A DNA stretch of 64,000 nucleotides from Holacanthus passer (GCA_025331565.1 JAFREQ010000027.1:1621501-1685500), one strand, 5' to 3'; positions 46,997 to 61,411 are shown, counted from the first letter of the stretch. Translations and numbers: made by a program. The notes: a model not told the origin generated them from the letters alone.

Positions 46997-47336
46997 GTTA
47001 TCATATTTTCACAGGAATTTCCTCATTTAAAATCTTCATTAGGCGCTGCCTCACTTTGTATTTGTTCTCAGCTCCTCCATCACGCTGCAGCAGCCTCTGG
47101 TCCTCGGCTGTGTGGAGCGATATACTCCGCCTCAGTGTATGTGTGTGTGTGTGTGTGTGTGAATGACAGTGTTAGACAGAGCGAGCAAAGCCTGCATGTC
47201 CAAGTACGTGCACATGCTGGCTCCTGATTATCCTTTGAGTTTATTAATTACAACTCTTTGTCATTCATCCAGGTTCTATCAGCCGCCGCGCAGAAACACT
47301 CTTTCCTCTTCTCTGCCATCTTTATTTCCATTTCCT

Positions 47337-47390
47337 TTCTGCCTCCTCCTCCTCTTCCTCCTCCTCCTCCTCCTCCTCCCCCTCCCTCTC
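47337..47390. repeat. (CTC)n/CT-rich tract
   Basis: About 54 bases of CTC/CCT repeats; the minus strand is the G-rich one. Confidence 0.9.
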
Positions 47391-50300
47391 ACAAGAAGAG
47401 CAAACACCGGTTTTGCATCAAAGAACAAGAGACTTTTAACGTGTGAACAAATAATTTGCTCGTCTCCGCAGTCTATCTCTTGCAGCTGTCACTCCAGCAC
47501 AAGCCTGTTGATTTGATCATCCTTTCTTCTCTGTAAATAGGCCTGACTGACTTTAATCATTTAACACACATAGGCAGAGGTATAGATCTTAATCGGACTA
47601 ATCCTGGATTACAACGCCGCTATCAGACGCTGGATGTGACTGTGTGAGTTTGTCTGATGTTTGAATGAGCGAGTGTGTGGATCTTTTTGCAGTGCTCAGG
47701 CGACACGAGTCTCTCGTCTCACTCTTTATTCGGATCCTCATTAGCTTCCGTGGCGTAGTTAGTATTCCACACACACAGCAAAGAGAGAAACACACATTTG
47801 AAATCAAACTTGGAAAAAGAGCAAACAGAACAAACAGAAACTTGACAACACCGGTAACTTAAAATGATCTATGTGTGTTTACCTGACGAGCATCTTGAGG
47901 TCGCGCAAGAAACTACAAAAATTGAGCAGTTGAGGGTGGATGGTGTAATTCATGCTCTTATTGTTTCATGTTAATGTGACACTCCGTCTATGTCTTACGT
48001 CGTCCTATCTTATCGATCGATGCCAGTTTGCAGCAGGTGTTAAATGTTATCTCTGTGAAACTGTGAGATCTGGTCTTCGACCTTTAGTTCTCAGCAGAAA
48101 GAGGCTGAGAGAGAGAGAGAGATCAAAGCTATATATGAACGTGAAGAGTGCTGTGTGTACAAGTCACTGACCTTCTTTCTCGACCTTTCAGCCTGACAAG
48201 CTTTGAGATCCATTTGCAAATGTGAGTTCTGATTATTGCAATGAAACTTGAAAAGACAGAGGTTCTGTGTGAATTTGACTATTAAGATGAATAATCCCAC
48301 GACAAACAGTTTCTCTGACACAGACATCAGTCTTGTTTCCTTGTCTATGACGACGACCTTTCCTTGACCCTAACCAAAAAGTTTTAGTAGCCTAAACTCA
48401 ACCAAATGCTAACCCGTGAGCTATATACCTTATTACTAGTATTTGACTCAACAGACTGTATGTTACCTGTATTTACCTTTATTTGCATGTGTCTTGCAGT
48501 AGAAGCATGACAGTGTAATAGTATCAGTGTCACTCTGCTTTTTCTAGCTATAGAGCATTTTTCACACTTGAACTCTTGAACTCCGACTCGCACACAGGTG
48601 ACAATAGTTTGACATGAATCAACAGAGGGAGGTAACGTGCCAAGATATGCAGCAATGAGTTTGCAAAGGCTGCAAACTAGTAAACATGGATATAAAGAAC
48701 TCTGTATTTGAAATACTTATTTTATAAAATTGGTTTGCAAATGTTGTACGAGGAGGGAAACAGGCTCAACACACTGTTAGAGCTCATGGAGGTGGTTTGA
48801 GTTTTGGTGAGTAACACTGAATGTAAACCTAACTTTTGTTTGTTTTGATTGTATGTTTAACAAACGTGTTGGATGCATTTCCTTCCTCCTGTAAAGCTCA
48901 TTTTTTGAATATTTTTAATCCTCCCTGGTTTACATTCATGTTTATTTACTTGCAGTCCTTCCTCTTCCTCGTCTTTGTTGGTCGGAGAAACTTCCCACAA
49001 ACTGTCAGTAAGTTTATTGAAAAATGTAAAGTTTCTCTAACAGACGTTTGTCAGGCATCAACACACAGAATGAATCGATTAAGAGTCAAACATTAGATCT
49101 GAAGATATTAAGCTGTTTTGCTATTGATTAGTGAAAAGGACAAGAAAATGTTAAAAATGCATCCATGTTTGTTTCAGTGACTTTCTGACTAAACATCTCT
49201 TTTCCATCTGTATTGAGTTGCACATTCCAGGCAGAAGAAGCTCTCCGGTTTCTCATTAATTTGTTTGAGGACAAGGCTCCACCACAGTATCTGATGTGCA
49301 TTATACCAGTGGAATAAACCAGCCTGCACTAGTTTTTCACAAAGACTTGTGCTGTGTTATTCCAAATGACATTTTGCATAAATAATAGAATTTATGCAAA
49401 TTTTAATTTCGCCTCCACAGTTAGCCATGAAAGTCATTCTCACACACATTAGCAGGAGAGAAAACAATGAGGCACTAATGTGGCTGACTGGTAGCTGGTC
49501 TGGGTGCATATGCATGTGTGTGTTTTTTACTCTCTAAATACTGTATGAAAATGTGCCAGTATGTTTGTATGGAAGCAGCGTGACCGTATTTGTTTTCATT
49601 AACAGCTCTGACATTTTCATTTTTGAGAGAGCTGGGGAAAAAAAAAAAATCAGTTTTCTCTTCTCTCCTGCAAACTTCCCCTTTCTGACAGCCCAATATT
49701 CCACTTTAATAACACTTTTAAAGGCATTCTTTGTGTGCATTGTTGAGGCCTTCATTGTGTGTGTGTGCGTGTTTGTGTGCCACACATAAACACATATATG
49801 ACCTCTTTCCCCTGTCTGCTCAGCAAAGGCTTCAGCTTTCCTGCATGACTGAGCACACACAATGCAGCTGTCCGAGTAACCCGCAACAACCAAAACACAC
49901 CCGTCCATGACCCACATGTCTGTTATTGGTGTCTGTCGCCAACCAGACTATACACACACACACACACACACACACTCAGACATGAACACCTAAGACACAC
50001 AGACATCAGTATGAGAACTGACAGAGACAGAATTGCATTTTTTAACTGAACATCCAAAATGTGTTCTGTAATATATAATAGAATATTTTCTAAGTGAAAT
50101 GAAATAGTTTCAAGAAAGTGAAATAACCAAGCATCAGGCACTTTTGACATTTAACTCAAAATCAGTGTGTCCTTGTTCAGTGACTAAAGCGTTTTCTCCA
50201 GAAATGCAAACAAAGAACTTCTCTATTGTCTGTCACTCACTTCATAATCATCAGGTTGATCTCGAATCCAGTTTGTCTCCTTGATAATCACAAAAGTGAC

Positions 50301-53300
50301 CCAGTTTCTATCTGGTCTTAAACGATTATCCTCTCAGATAGTCTTAACTCTTCAGACATGCACGCAGGCTGGTCATTAGCGCCCAGAATTCAAATTGTGC
50401 TCATTAAAAATGTAAAATATTTACAGTTTGAAACCCTGTGCTTTTATAGTAAGATCAGCTGACTCACATGCAATCCATCCTCGATGTTAGTCAGTGTGTG
50501 TTTTTCAGTCGCTTGTGTAACGAACACAAACACTAGAAAAGATGAGAATAGCATTCATTACTTCTTTCATTTGAGGTCCAAAGTTCATTCTTGCTTCCGG
50601 AGGTTTCACTCGCGTCACATGACCTTTGTCAGTCGATGTCCAGTTGTCATGGAATTGCAGATGTTCAGGTTTCCATTTTTGTTCAGATGACAACAGCGCA
50701 AACTCCTCAACCTGCTGTTGAAGATCATGTGATATGACTGAGAGTTACTAAAGAGGCTTTGAGAGATTGTTTCCTCAACTTTTACTTTATATTTCGAGTG
50801 AGACTGATGACATTTGACCCAAAAAACATCTTCATTAGTGAAAGTATATTTCTGTTTTCTTTCGTTTTAAATCAAGTGGTTATAATTTGTGCACTCAGGT
50901 CAGCCCTTAAAATGAGATCTTAAACTCAAGTGGAATTGACCTGATTAAATAAACGATATATATATAAATAAAGACCAACAGCCAGTGACTAAAGGCAAGA
51001 ACTCACAAGTTATAAGATAATTGTGCCTTCAATCATTTAATGTGTGGCTCAAGGTGACCGAGGTTAAAAACAGGCTTTGACTGACATGATGTGTGTCCCT
51101 CTCTTTTATGATTTACAAAGCCTGCTGGTGTGCGACAGGAGGAGTAACGTGTTAAACAGATCGATGCAGCTGATGTAGGTTTGCACCTACACACACGAGT
51201 TTACCCGGCTGCTTTCTTTCTACTGATTGTTCCATTATGCTCGGTGTCTGAAAAACCCATTCTCGTTAGCTCTCTTTAGTCTGACCGCTGCCCACTCACA
51301 TTGCCACATTTCCTTTGTGCCGTATATAAATGGATAATAAACATCACATTCACACTTTGCATAACCACCTCCACAGATTTTAATTGTCGAATATGATCTT
51401 TATTCAGTGCATACTGAATATATTTGCACCTGTATTTTTACATAAGCACTGTGAATGTGAATTAGAGTCTCGGGGTGCAGGTTAATGACGGGTTTTATGG
51501 GGTAAAAGACTCAAATGTGGAAAAAGAGCGGTAGTATTTCAGTTTTTTTTTTGTCAGGAGAGTCACACAAACAAACAAACAAATGAAAGGACTCTGATAT
51601 GATATCAAGAGGAGGACCCTTGCTGCTGCTATGAATAGCTTGTTGAAGGGAGTTATGAAAGACTGGAAGCTATAAAATCATGACTTCGTTTCTAAAAGAC
51701 ACAACTGGGTTGAAAATGTCTCTTATCTTTCTTGCACTGTAAAAGTTGCTTCACTACACAAACTGTATCTGCTGCTGTTATCCACTCGTGCACCGACTCT
51801 CAATATGCTTATGTGTGTACATGTGTTTGAAACAGTGTCAGAGACTTTACAAGCCATTTTTTTTTTCTGCAGGAATTTCACAAAAGTTCAGATTCTGTTT
51901 CCACTGTTCTCTCACTGTTTCTGGAGCCTCATTTCAGTACGATGGGGGTGATCCTAAACGCAGCTCCTATTATTGCTGTTGATCATGGCTGGTGGAGCAG
52001 GTGTGTCGTCACATCACCACAACAACAGTATATAACTATATCTCTTATTATCTCTTCATTCAGCCGTGTGTGTGTGTGTGTGTGTATCCGTCTGTCTGCA
52101 GCTGACACAGGCTATTGCACCAATCAGACTAATATTTTTGTGCACATTCATGACTCAAGGACCTCTCGTGGTTGCAGTGATTCACAGTTTCTGAAAAACC
52201 TATTGACTGCTCTGTTTCATATCGCCATTGACGGCTGACTTAAGTGGCTGCTCTGTGCCATAAGAGATTGAAGACTGCTTCAGTCTGGAATCTTGTTTCC
52301 ACTCGGGACAACGTACTCATGTGTCGAGAATACAAACATCAGCATCATGCGATTGTGTGTTTTATTGCTTATAAATTCGACTTTTCATTTGTGAAAGGAA
52401 AAATGTGCTCGCCCTCTGTATGTAGGTTGAAGTCAGTGGTCGGTCGGTGCCGACACAAACAGCGCCTGAAAATTAGTTACCTCTTCATTGAATCCGAAAA
52501 GACAACTCAAGTAAACAAGAACGCAGAAACTTTACTTGATGAAGACTTTGGCATCAACCCAGTTAATTGGATCGATTTCCAGGGATGAAGCCTTCGAAGC
52601 AGCCTTGAGACCGTGGGTAGCTTAAGTTTAAAGTTGCAGTGAAATGGAAGTTAGAGCCTCTTTAGCTTCTGTCATGTGACACATTTACAAGTCAAACAGA
52701 ATATATGGACAGACGTTAGTTAAAAGAGCGATTTAGATCAGATCCTGCAGATGTGATTGGATCACTCAAAAGCTTTATACAGAAGGATGCAGAGATCCGC
52801 TCACCCACCCATATTATTAGATCAGAAGGAAGAGGATAAGGATTGTATAATGATTTTGGAAATGTAAGCAAAGTTCACTATGATGTTGCTGAGGGTCGGT
52901 TATTATCCAACCGGCCCAGAGTTCAAGATGAGTCATTAAAAAGCTTTTCACATTTTACAGGAAGTGTAATGAGGGAGGTTTTTGTTAGACATGTTTTGAC
53001 GTATTTAGCATGTAAGAGTTAGATCAACAAATCAACAAATGGATTAACACAGGATTAGAATTGGTGTTTTTGCAGATTTTAAATGTCACGTAACATTTGC
53101 AGCAGTGAGTCGTGGGACAGTACTGTGCTGCATCCTGCTGTCTGTTCTCCACCTGATGCTTCACCTCCACCTCCTTTTGTTCTGATTCAAGAGAGAATAA
53201 AATAGAAAGAATCAAGTGAGCCGGTTTGATGATTCGGAAGGAGAGAGAGAGAGCAGGTTCACGTCTGTCTGCCTCTCAGTTTACTCTGCGTACGTTCAGC

Positions 53301-53679
53301 TCGGCGGCTCGCGGCCTGTCTGTCAGTGCGTCCACTCACCGCACTTTTGTTTTTCTCGGTTTATGTTTTAATTAGTTAATTAGTGCCGGAACATCGTGAT
53401 GACTGTTGTCAGGAAGCTTCAGGCTTTATTTGTAAACACCGCCCCGAGGACACACACTCGCACACGCACACACACACACACACTCGCACACATAAGCATC
53501 AAATTAACATTTAGAAAGAAAAATATCAACAAAACCAGGACAAGAGAGCATGGTACTGAGCCAAAGTCTTCAAAGACAACTTCTGACAGAATTCTTGATG
53601 AGTCAGAATAAAACGGCGAGAAAATGAGAGGGTGAAAAGAGAAAAACAAGAAAACATCATTCTCTCTCTGCCTGTGAAT

Positions 53680-53707
53680 GTGTGTGTGTGTGTGTGTGTG
53701 TGTGTGT
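53680..53707. repeat. (GT)n microsatellite
   Basis: A perfect GT array of about 28 bases. Confidence 0.95.
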
Positions 53708-54639
53708 CAGCCCTGGCTTTCATGTTCACAGCTATGTCAACAGTAAATAGCAGAGAGATTATTCTTTCAATTTTCTCTGATCAACCACTTAATTATTGAA
53801 GCTGTATGTTGCTGCATGTGTTTTTTTCTGACTGAAGAAGCACTTAAAATTTTGTCTGTTTGGAGTGAACGGCTCTGCTTTTACAGTTAATTATGTGTGT
53901 GCGCATATACTCCAATTATGTGATAAAACAGCCTGTAATTTTGTTCGTGAAAGATGCTTTAAACTGTTAAGAATTGTCTGTCATTGTTCATTAAATATAG
54001 CATTAAAAAGCCGTTTTTTTTTTTCACATTGAAACCGAACGCCCGAAAAATAATGGTAAGGTCAAACACTAGAAAACGACGAGCAAACGCCACAGAAGTA
54101 AAAATGAGTAATGAAATGATTAAAGCCAAATTCAGCCTTGAAAATGAACCTCGAGGCTCACAGCAACCAGAAACACCAGCCACTGCATTTCAGGGAAACA
54201 GCCCAACAATAAATACTACCTTAATGGAGTAGTTTGACATTTTGGGAGATATCTCGAAGCACTTTCTTGCCAAGATTTAGACGACAAAGATTGATCCCGC
54301 TCTCGCGTTTGTCCATTAAATATGAAGCTGCAGCCAGCGGACGATTACCTTAGTTATCGGAAAGATCAAGGTAGTTCTGTGCAAAGTTAACACAATCTGC
54401 CTCCCAGCACCTTGAAAACTCACTACTAAACATGTTAAACACACTGCGTGTATGTGAAAAACAAGAAAACAGTCTCCTGGCTCCAGCTTCATGTTTGAAG
54501 GACGGGCGTGAGAGTCGTATCTCATCTCATTCTAGGTAAGAAAAAAAAAAGCACGCGGGCCAAAATGTTGAAATACTCGTTTCAGGATGTTCACTTTTTG
54601 TAGAGACGACTTCTGAAGCTGTTTTTTCATTGACTCATT

Positions 54640-54930
54640 ATTGTGGTACGTTTTCAGCCTCTACACTGGTTTTTCAAACTCTTTTTATTAGAACAAACCT
54701 ACCTCACAACATTTGCACCAATTACGATATATTGCACTGCTTTTTACATATATAAAATATACTGAACTGTCATCTGTAAATACTTATCAATTTGCACATC
54801 AGCCAGGCAGTATTTTACTACTCTTTTTGCACGATCCATTACATTGCATTGCATGTTCTAGTGTCCTATCTATTTCCTGTACATATGGCAGAATTGACAA
54901 TAAAGTTGACTTTGACTTGACTTTTGACCC
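54640..54930 (+). mobile_element. Non-LTR retroelement 3' tail
   Basis: A short AT-rich UTR with GCACAATC-like words ends in GGCAGAATTGACAATAAAGT + TGACTTTGACTTGACTT. This is the poly(A)-signal-plus-short-tandem end typical of truncated fish LINEs. Confidence 0.6.
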
Positions 54931-56749
54931 TAAAAAATTAGAAACACAGTAGTACATTATAATCCATTAAAACAACACTAACTACTGTAAGACATAATTG
55001 TAGGTGCAAAGAAGAGATTTATACTTGTGTTGAAAGACCATGTAGTTCTTATATCTGACAGGTGATCAAGGTGATGAATCTCATCAAAGATGGTTTTCAT
55101 GGTTCATTGCTCTTGTTGCTGAAATGGAGAGAATCCCTGCAGCCGGCGTGAGACGATCTTGTAGTTTTTTTCTCCACACAGAAACCGACACTGTACCGAA
55201 ACACAGGCGGTGACCTTTTCTCCAATGAAGCTGATATTTCACTGATGAAAACACTGATCATGTCACCCTCTTACTTGCAATCACAGTAAAAACCTCCTTC
55301 TCCAACATTATTAGGCCTCTATTGTTGTTCCCCTTGTTAAATGAATTGAGTGAAGTAGACCTTTATCATCCCCAACAAATCAGCCAAAGGGTGAATTGTT
55401 GCGTTTGATTGCTGTATTGAGACACGTGTGGTGAACTTGTTCATCGCATGTCGTTAACGTGCCGCTGAGAGAATTGTTTCACAAGTGCTTTGTAAGGAAT
55501 CACAGCCTTCGGCTGCAGTATCACACACATACAGTAGCATGCGTGTTTACTCCTCGTCTCGTTGGAGTCTTTATACGCTCTGTCGCTCCATCGTCAGTGT
55601 CTGTTTCCAGCGTTTGAGTGCCGCGGTTTGACAGACATCATAAAACCGTGTTTAGCTATTTATATGCAAAGCAGAGACAAGGAGAAAAACATCGACAGGA
55701 ATGATGCACAGTTCACAGGGAGAGATCTAATTGGACAGAAGGCTGCTGGTCGTGGATACGCAAGATCGCTTTTGCAAACAGAGAAGAGAGAGACGCGCAC
55801 GCGCGCGCGCAGTTTAGACACCTAGACAAAGACGAGCGACCTTGTGAGAGCTCTTTAGCAGAGGTCGAAGGTAAAGCTGATGCTGAGACAAGTCTATTCA
55901 TCAGACCTGAGTGGGGGCTCTGCGATTCTTCCCCTGCAGGCTGCAAAGAGTGGAGGAGGCGGACGATTCATCTGAGGAGGTTTAATACAGAAACTGAAGA
56001 GTGTATGCGGTTTTCTGTTACTGCAAGTTTGTGTGTGGATGCACGCGGAATATTTTCTTTCTGTAAAAACAAATACAGTGAACCTGAATAAACTGCTCAC
56101 CCCACAAGGAGAATTCAGTCATTATCTAGTCGTCACCCAAATGTCAAAGATTTTATTTTTAAGTTCACTGGATCACTTAGCAAATATCGAGCGGTCCCAT
56201 CTCAGCATCCTCCTGCAAGTATGATAATAATTATTACCGTGCAAGCAGCAGAGTGCAAAACAATTGCTGTTGAAGCTGTTTGGAGAAAGTTGAAATAAAA
56301 AAGTTGGACCCATTAACTGCAACAGTTTGTGAGAAGTGATTAGCGAGCCAATGAACTGTGGCGAGTACGTAACAGCTGAACTTTAATTTTGTTAATTTTG
56401 TTCACCATTGCTTTAAAAGTGGGTGTTTTCCTATTTTTGAGACAAACTGGTGCGACTGCATTAATATTTAAATCACCAGAAGTTGAACCGTTTTGCCAAA
56501 AGTCATTTCAGAGCTCCACACCAGCCTCTACTGAAACAGTCCGTCTGGGCTTCATTAACATAGCACATCATAATTCATGATCCACTGATTGGCTGGATGG
56601 ATTGCCCTCCCTCCACACACCTAAATCATCACACCATATTATAACATATACTGCTTCATAATTGCTACCCATATCTTGATGTTTTTCAAAAGGGCTCTGT
56701 AGGTGGAATTAAGAATTTGAACCTCATCTCGTTTCTTTCACAGTTTGTG
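54931..56749. other. Intergenic region, slightly CpG-richer at 55.5-55.8 kb
   Basis: No gene recognised. 55,797-55,812 has a CGCGCACGCGCGCGCGC-like run capable of alternating purine-pyrimidine (Z-DNA) structure. The 87-codon frame at 55562-55825 is not recognisable. Confidence 0.5.
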
Positions 56750-57110
56750 TTTTTTAGTTTAGTTATTTCCTTTTTTTTTATTTTGAAGAGTATGTCCACA
56801 GGTGTGTTCAGGTGTCTTTACTTCCTGTCCTTGATTGTTAATTGTTCTCACCTGTGATCCTCCCCTCTTGTGTAAGCAGTCTGTGTCTCATCTCTGTTTG
56901 CCTGTTCACCCTTGTGTCAAGCGTTTCAGCCCTTCCTCGTCTATATTCCTCATGCTCTTCTACAGTTTTTTGGATTTTTGGTTTGTGGCCTTCTGCCTGT
57001 TTGGATTGCCTTAACGTTTTTTGATCCTTACCTGCCTGACTGTCCAGTAAGTCTTCTGTATTTGTTCATAAATATTTGAACTGCACTGGCCCAGATAGGT
57101 GCGATCAAGG
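56750..57110. repeat. ~350-bp dispersed repeat, copy 3
   Basis: Aligns by word order with 26.0 and 43.5 kb: TTGTTAATTGTTCTCACCTG, GATCCTCCCC, TGTGTCAAGCG, TTTTGGATTTTTGG, GCCTGTTTGGATTGCC, GATCCTTACCTGCCTGAC, TAAATATTTGAACTGC. Confidence 0.6.
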
Positions 57111-58968
57111 TCTAACATTAACCTCCATGTTCAACGATATGATATTTACTTGTTCTTAGACTCCTCCGCTGCAGTGACAGAATGTACATGAGGCAAATAT
57201 GTCAATCACTATTAATGGGTTAATTAGCTTCAGGTCTAAACATCACGATGTCAGACTGAAAAATTAAGTAAATGTTAACAATGAGTCTGACCATTTTTAA
57301 GCAGCTCACTGTATCTAAAGATCATATATACAAACCTGATTCATACATAAATTACAGAATGTGCTTCGTTTAAGTGATTTGTACAGTCGTAGTGTCACGT
57401 TGGGAGTCGGTTCAGATTGCCTGTTCAAGTAATGCAATTTCATCCTGTTAAAAAGTTGCTGAAGCAGTGAGGAGTACCAGCTTCATGCTTCAGCAGCACT
57501 CAAACATCTTTAACTGCAAAGTGTGATCCGAGACAAGACGACTCTTGTTCTCCATTATACCACGACCCCTCTTTAAGGCCGATCTGCAGTGGGAGTGTAA
57601 CACAATGATTCACAGCTTTTTAGGCCGGCGACCCCTTGAAATTAAGCCGTGTCTGCTTGCAACACCTCATCACAGGTTGAACGTGTCCATGAGTGGAGAG
57701 CACTTAGACCGAAGAGTTATTTCCTCCTTTAAAACACTCAGATTGTTTCATTTGAATAACTGTTGGAGGCCGCGAGGGGTCAAATTCAAATTTCTAAATT
57801 CAAATCTAAAATTTGAGCAGTGGAGAGTATTTATCTTCTTTCATGTCCTGTTAATCATCTCACGACTCCTCAGATATATCTCGAGACCTTTGAACCACCA
57901 AACAATGTTCTTCTGGCTGATGGTCGCGTTGGAAAAGTCTAAATCATGTTTCCAACTGTATCCTAAATCCTAAAATCATTTTTCATGACAGATTCAACAT
58001 CCTGGTGGAAAAACACAGCTAAGACAAAACATAGAAACAAAGTCGGCTTCCTTTCGTCAGTAATCCTCTGATTTCAAACAAAGCTCAGAACTGTCAAAAA
58101 GCAGCTTCCATCCTTCCTTCTTGCCTTGTTTGATCTGGTACAACCGCACATCAGCTTTGAGTACTCCAATCATATCTTACCAAGACCGAGAGGAGAGAGA
58201 GGGAGAGAGACGGGAAAGCAGAAAAACACACACACATAGACACACACTTGGGCAGAAAGACCAGTGGAGAGTGAAGTAAAGGAGGCTCTGGATAGCAGCT
58301 TAAGAGCTCTCATACATCATCTCATTACCTCTGCTGCGTTCACGAGTGTGTATTCTCACATTTCTCCTCGTGTGTTTCCTCGTTTGTTTCTGCGTGCCGC
58401 CCTCATGTTTGCGTGCGTGCACACCTTCGCTTGTTTGCGAATCTCACGCGTGAGTAGCCAGCAGACAGATGCTATTATTTGCATGTAAATGTTTCCTCTG
58501 CTGAATTTACAGCCGCCATCCATCACCAAAGATTTCCACCGTCCTCGGACGGGCGAACGCTGGTCTGACTCTGGTTGCTGCTGCACCGACTAACGCTGCT
58601 TTCCACGCCAGCGGGCCGGTATCAGGATGAATGGTATCAGAGTGTCAGATCATGTCTGCTGTGTCACCGTGGAGCACTGAGCAGAGGAGTTGACTGGATG
58701 AATGATGGGGGGGCACGGTTGCAGTTCAATCAAGAAAGCCAAAGACAGTGGTCGATGATATAATACAAAAGATCAGCCGAGAGCAGGGAGGTTGACCAGC
58801 AGAGTCTGCATGAGGGAGGATTTCTGGCAAACTGCCCAACAGTTCTGAGATGAATTTTGAGGATGGATGCTTTTCTTTTCAGGGTGGAGTAACAGAGCAG
58901 CCGTGGTTTGAAGTCTGTGATGTTTCCCTGGTCTGAGCTTGACATCTTGACTATGAACACTAACAAAC

Positions 58969-58969
<1 letters not shown>
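57111..58969. other. Non-coding region without assigned feature
   Basis: No exon, RNA gene or complete element was seen. The 142-codon frame at 57545-57973 lacks any recognisable domain. Confidence 0.5.

Positions 58970-59026
<57 letters not shown>
58970..59026. repeat. Compound (CA)n(TA)n microsatellite
   Basis: About 33 bases of CA followed directly by about 24 bases of TA. Confidence 0.95.
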
Positions 59027-59032
<6 letters not shown>

Positions 59033-61378
59033 GATTCAACCCTGTCCTTTAACAGTGTAATGATGTCATTCCCTCCTTTTCCTTTATATATTTTTGTCAT
59101 ATTTTACCATGAAGAAAAGGAACCGGTTGACACATACACTGTACTGCACTGAATAGAGTTAACTCTACTGAGAATAGCCTGTGTGCATACTAACTTCCAC
59201 ACCAAGTGCTCAAGCTGTAAAGACTGACAATTACACCTTGAGGTGGACGGCCAGTCCGCGCCTTTACTTGAAAAGTTTACGGACTTTTTTTTTTTGTCAA
59301 CAGTGTCACAGCTCTTGTCAATCAGATTTACTTGTCTTTTTAGTATCAGCAGCAAATATGCTCTACCCAAATTTTCATCAGCATAATTAGGAAACCGTTT
59401 TAATGAATCACACTAAATGTTGATACTAAACATATTTGCAAAATGCTCAGCAATGATATATTTAATTTATTTACAATATCTGCTTGATTCATGTTCAGGC
59501 ACTCAAAACACTTTATCTGGACAGGGAACGATTGTGATATTTAAATAAGTGCAAGACTGAATCATAACATCTCCAATCATAATCTTTCTTTAACCTCAAC
59601 AGCTTGACTGCTTATGTTGCCTGAAACTGACCACATATGGGACTCAGGGTGCAAACCCCAGGCTCCAGTGTCAGTGTCTTGTGCAGCCACCATCTTCCCC
59701 AACAACCTCCTTACAGCCTGTGTGTGATACAAACATGTAGCTCTTCCTTCACTGGAAACAAAATCTGTGATTTGATCTGGAGCTGCTTCAACACACATAG
59801 TGATGGACAATTATGTTGGCTTGATCAAGGCAATGATTGTTGGAGAGAGCTTAAATTCTGTTCAGGAATATTCAGGCTTTTTATAAGGATGAACATTTCC
59901 AGGAGATTCCTTTCATCCATCATGTTGCTGTGGTGTCACATATGCAAAATGGCATCACATTTGCAGGATTTGCCTTTATTTGCACGATATGTTCAAGAGT
60001 TACGGCACACTGACTTACAGAGAAACTGTAATGTGGTATTTTAAAAACAATGAATAACTTTTTTGGGGCCTCGTTCAAATGTCTGTCGTACCAAATGTTG
60101 TGAAAACTGGACGAAATTAGTGGACGTATCGGTGAGAAAACTGGTTTACAAAAAAATTCCAAATGGTAAAAAGTCTGTTTCGCCACTGCTGACGCTGACA
60201 AATGTGTCTTAAAAGAGGAAAACTTTGCTTGAACACCTCAGAGTTCAGGAGTTATGCGCCAACACTTAAAGAGCTTTTGTAACTGGCGCTTTGTGGCACT
60301 ATTTGAATCTGGAGACGCACCAAAAACTAATCAGTTGTTCCTTGGCCTAACTTTCCACCAAATGTCATGAAATCTGTTACCAAGTTATTTTTTAAAATAT
60401 CCTGCAAACTAGCAAACACACAAAAGGTAACCGGTTCCCTCGCAGCACATGAGTGGAAAACCAAATATAAGCATCTATTTTGTATTTGGGTATATTTCTG
60501 CTGGATGGTAGGTCTGTCAGTGTTTATCTGTCACTGCTGCTCAGCTGTGCCCTGCAAGTCGCACAGGAGAAGGAGAAATGTGTCACTAAGATTTGTTCAA
60601 GCATACATTTTCTGTTTGAAGCTCGGAACACATCACACGATTTAAAGCCCAATTATAACCCTGTTTTGACTGTGACGACGGGTTTTCGACATCGCGGAAA
60701 GTCTGCGGCGGTCTGCGGGAAATAGGACGGGTCACCTTGGACAGTCAGCACGCATTATCTTCAGGGCGCGCGGGGCTTTCGGATCTGAATCTCGGCCTTC
60801 CAATCGAGCCTCAAACTAGCTTCGAAGGGAGTCGAGATGATTTCAAACACATCTTATTTTAGGAGTAAGATTGGAGCAAATTTGAATGTAATCCTGTAGT
60901 TTGAAGTGTTCAGCGACTGTAATCTGCATGCAGTCTGCACTCTGCATAAACCAGTCATATGAATGTGTGATGAGTTTTTAAACAATCATAGGGTGTTAAA
61001 AGTCTTCTGGTGTGTTCTCGCGACCGGCATCTCTGTTTGTGCACTTACTGGAGTGGATACTTGTGTGCAAATTCAAAATCCTGCCTGGAAAAACACTCTG
61101 AACCAGGCCACCTGTGTCTTACACTGAGAGGAAGGTTTCACTTTCGCTGCCTCCTCGCTGTGGATTTCTTGTACTGTATTTTGTTTTTTTGTCATTTTGA
61201 GGGAAACGTCTTTGCGACTTTGTGTCTGAGCTTGGATTAATGTGAACATGATCAGACAGAAATTTATCAAAATGTGGATGTCGCTCTTTTTTGTGCACAT
61301 GTGTCTCGCTCTCTCATATTTTTTCTCTAGATAACAGCTTGGCTGCAAAAAAAGGCTTCCACTTGCTCCGTTTTTTCA

Positions 61379-61411
<33 letters not shown>

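Larger units (their letters stand above)
45891..54639. other. Gene-poor region with microsatellites
   Basis: No recognised exon. It contains several long CA/GT arrays, a purine tract at 46,888-46,996 and a CTC-rich tract at 47,337-47,390. A loosely exon-like open stretch lies at 51,873-52,000. The rest is AT-rich with nothing assignable. Confidence 0.6.

Noticed and set aside
51873..52000. Open 128-nt stretch between a good acceptor (T-run then CTGCAG) and GCAG|GTGTGT
   Set aside because: The translation (EFHKSSDSVSTVL...) resembles no family and has no supporting neighbour exon. Kept only as a weak possibility for the candidate gene at 36.8 kb.
57545..57973. 142-codon plus-strand frame
   Set aside because: No domain, no start context, and composition like its non-coding flanks.
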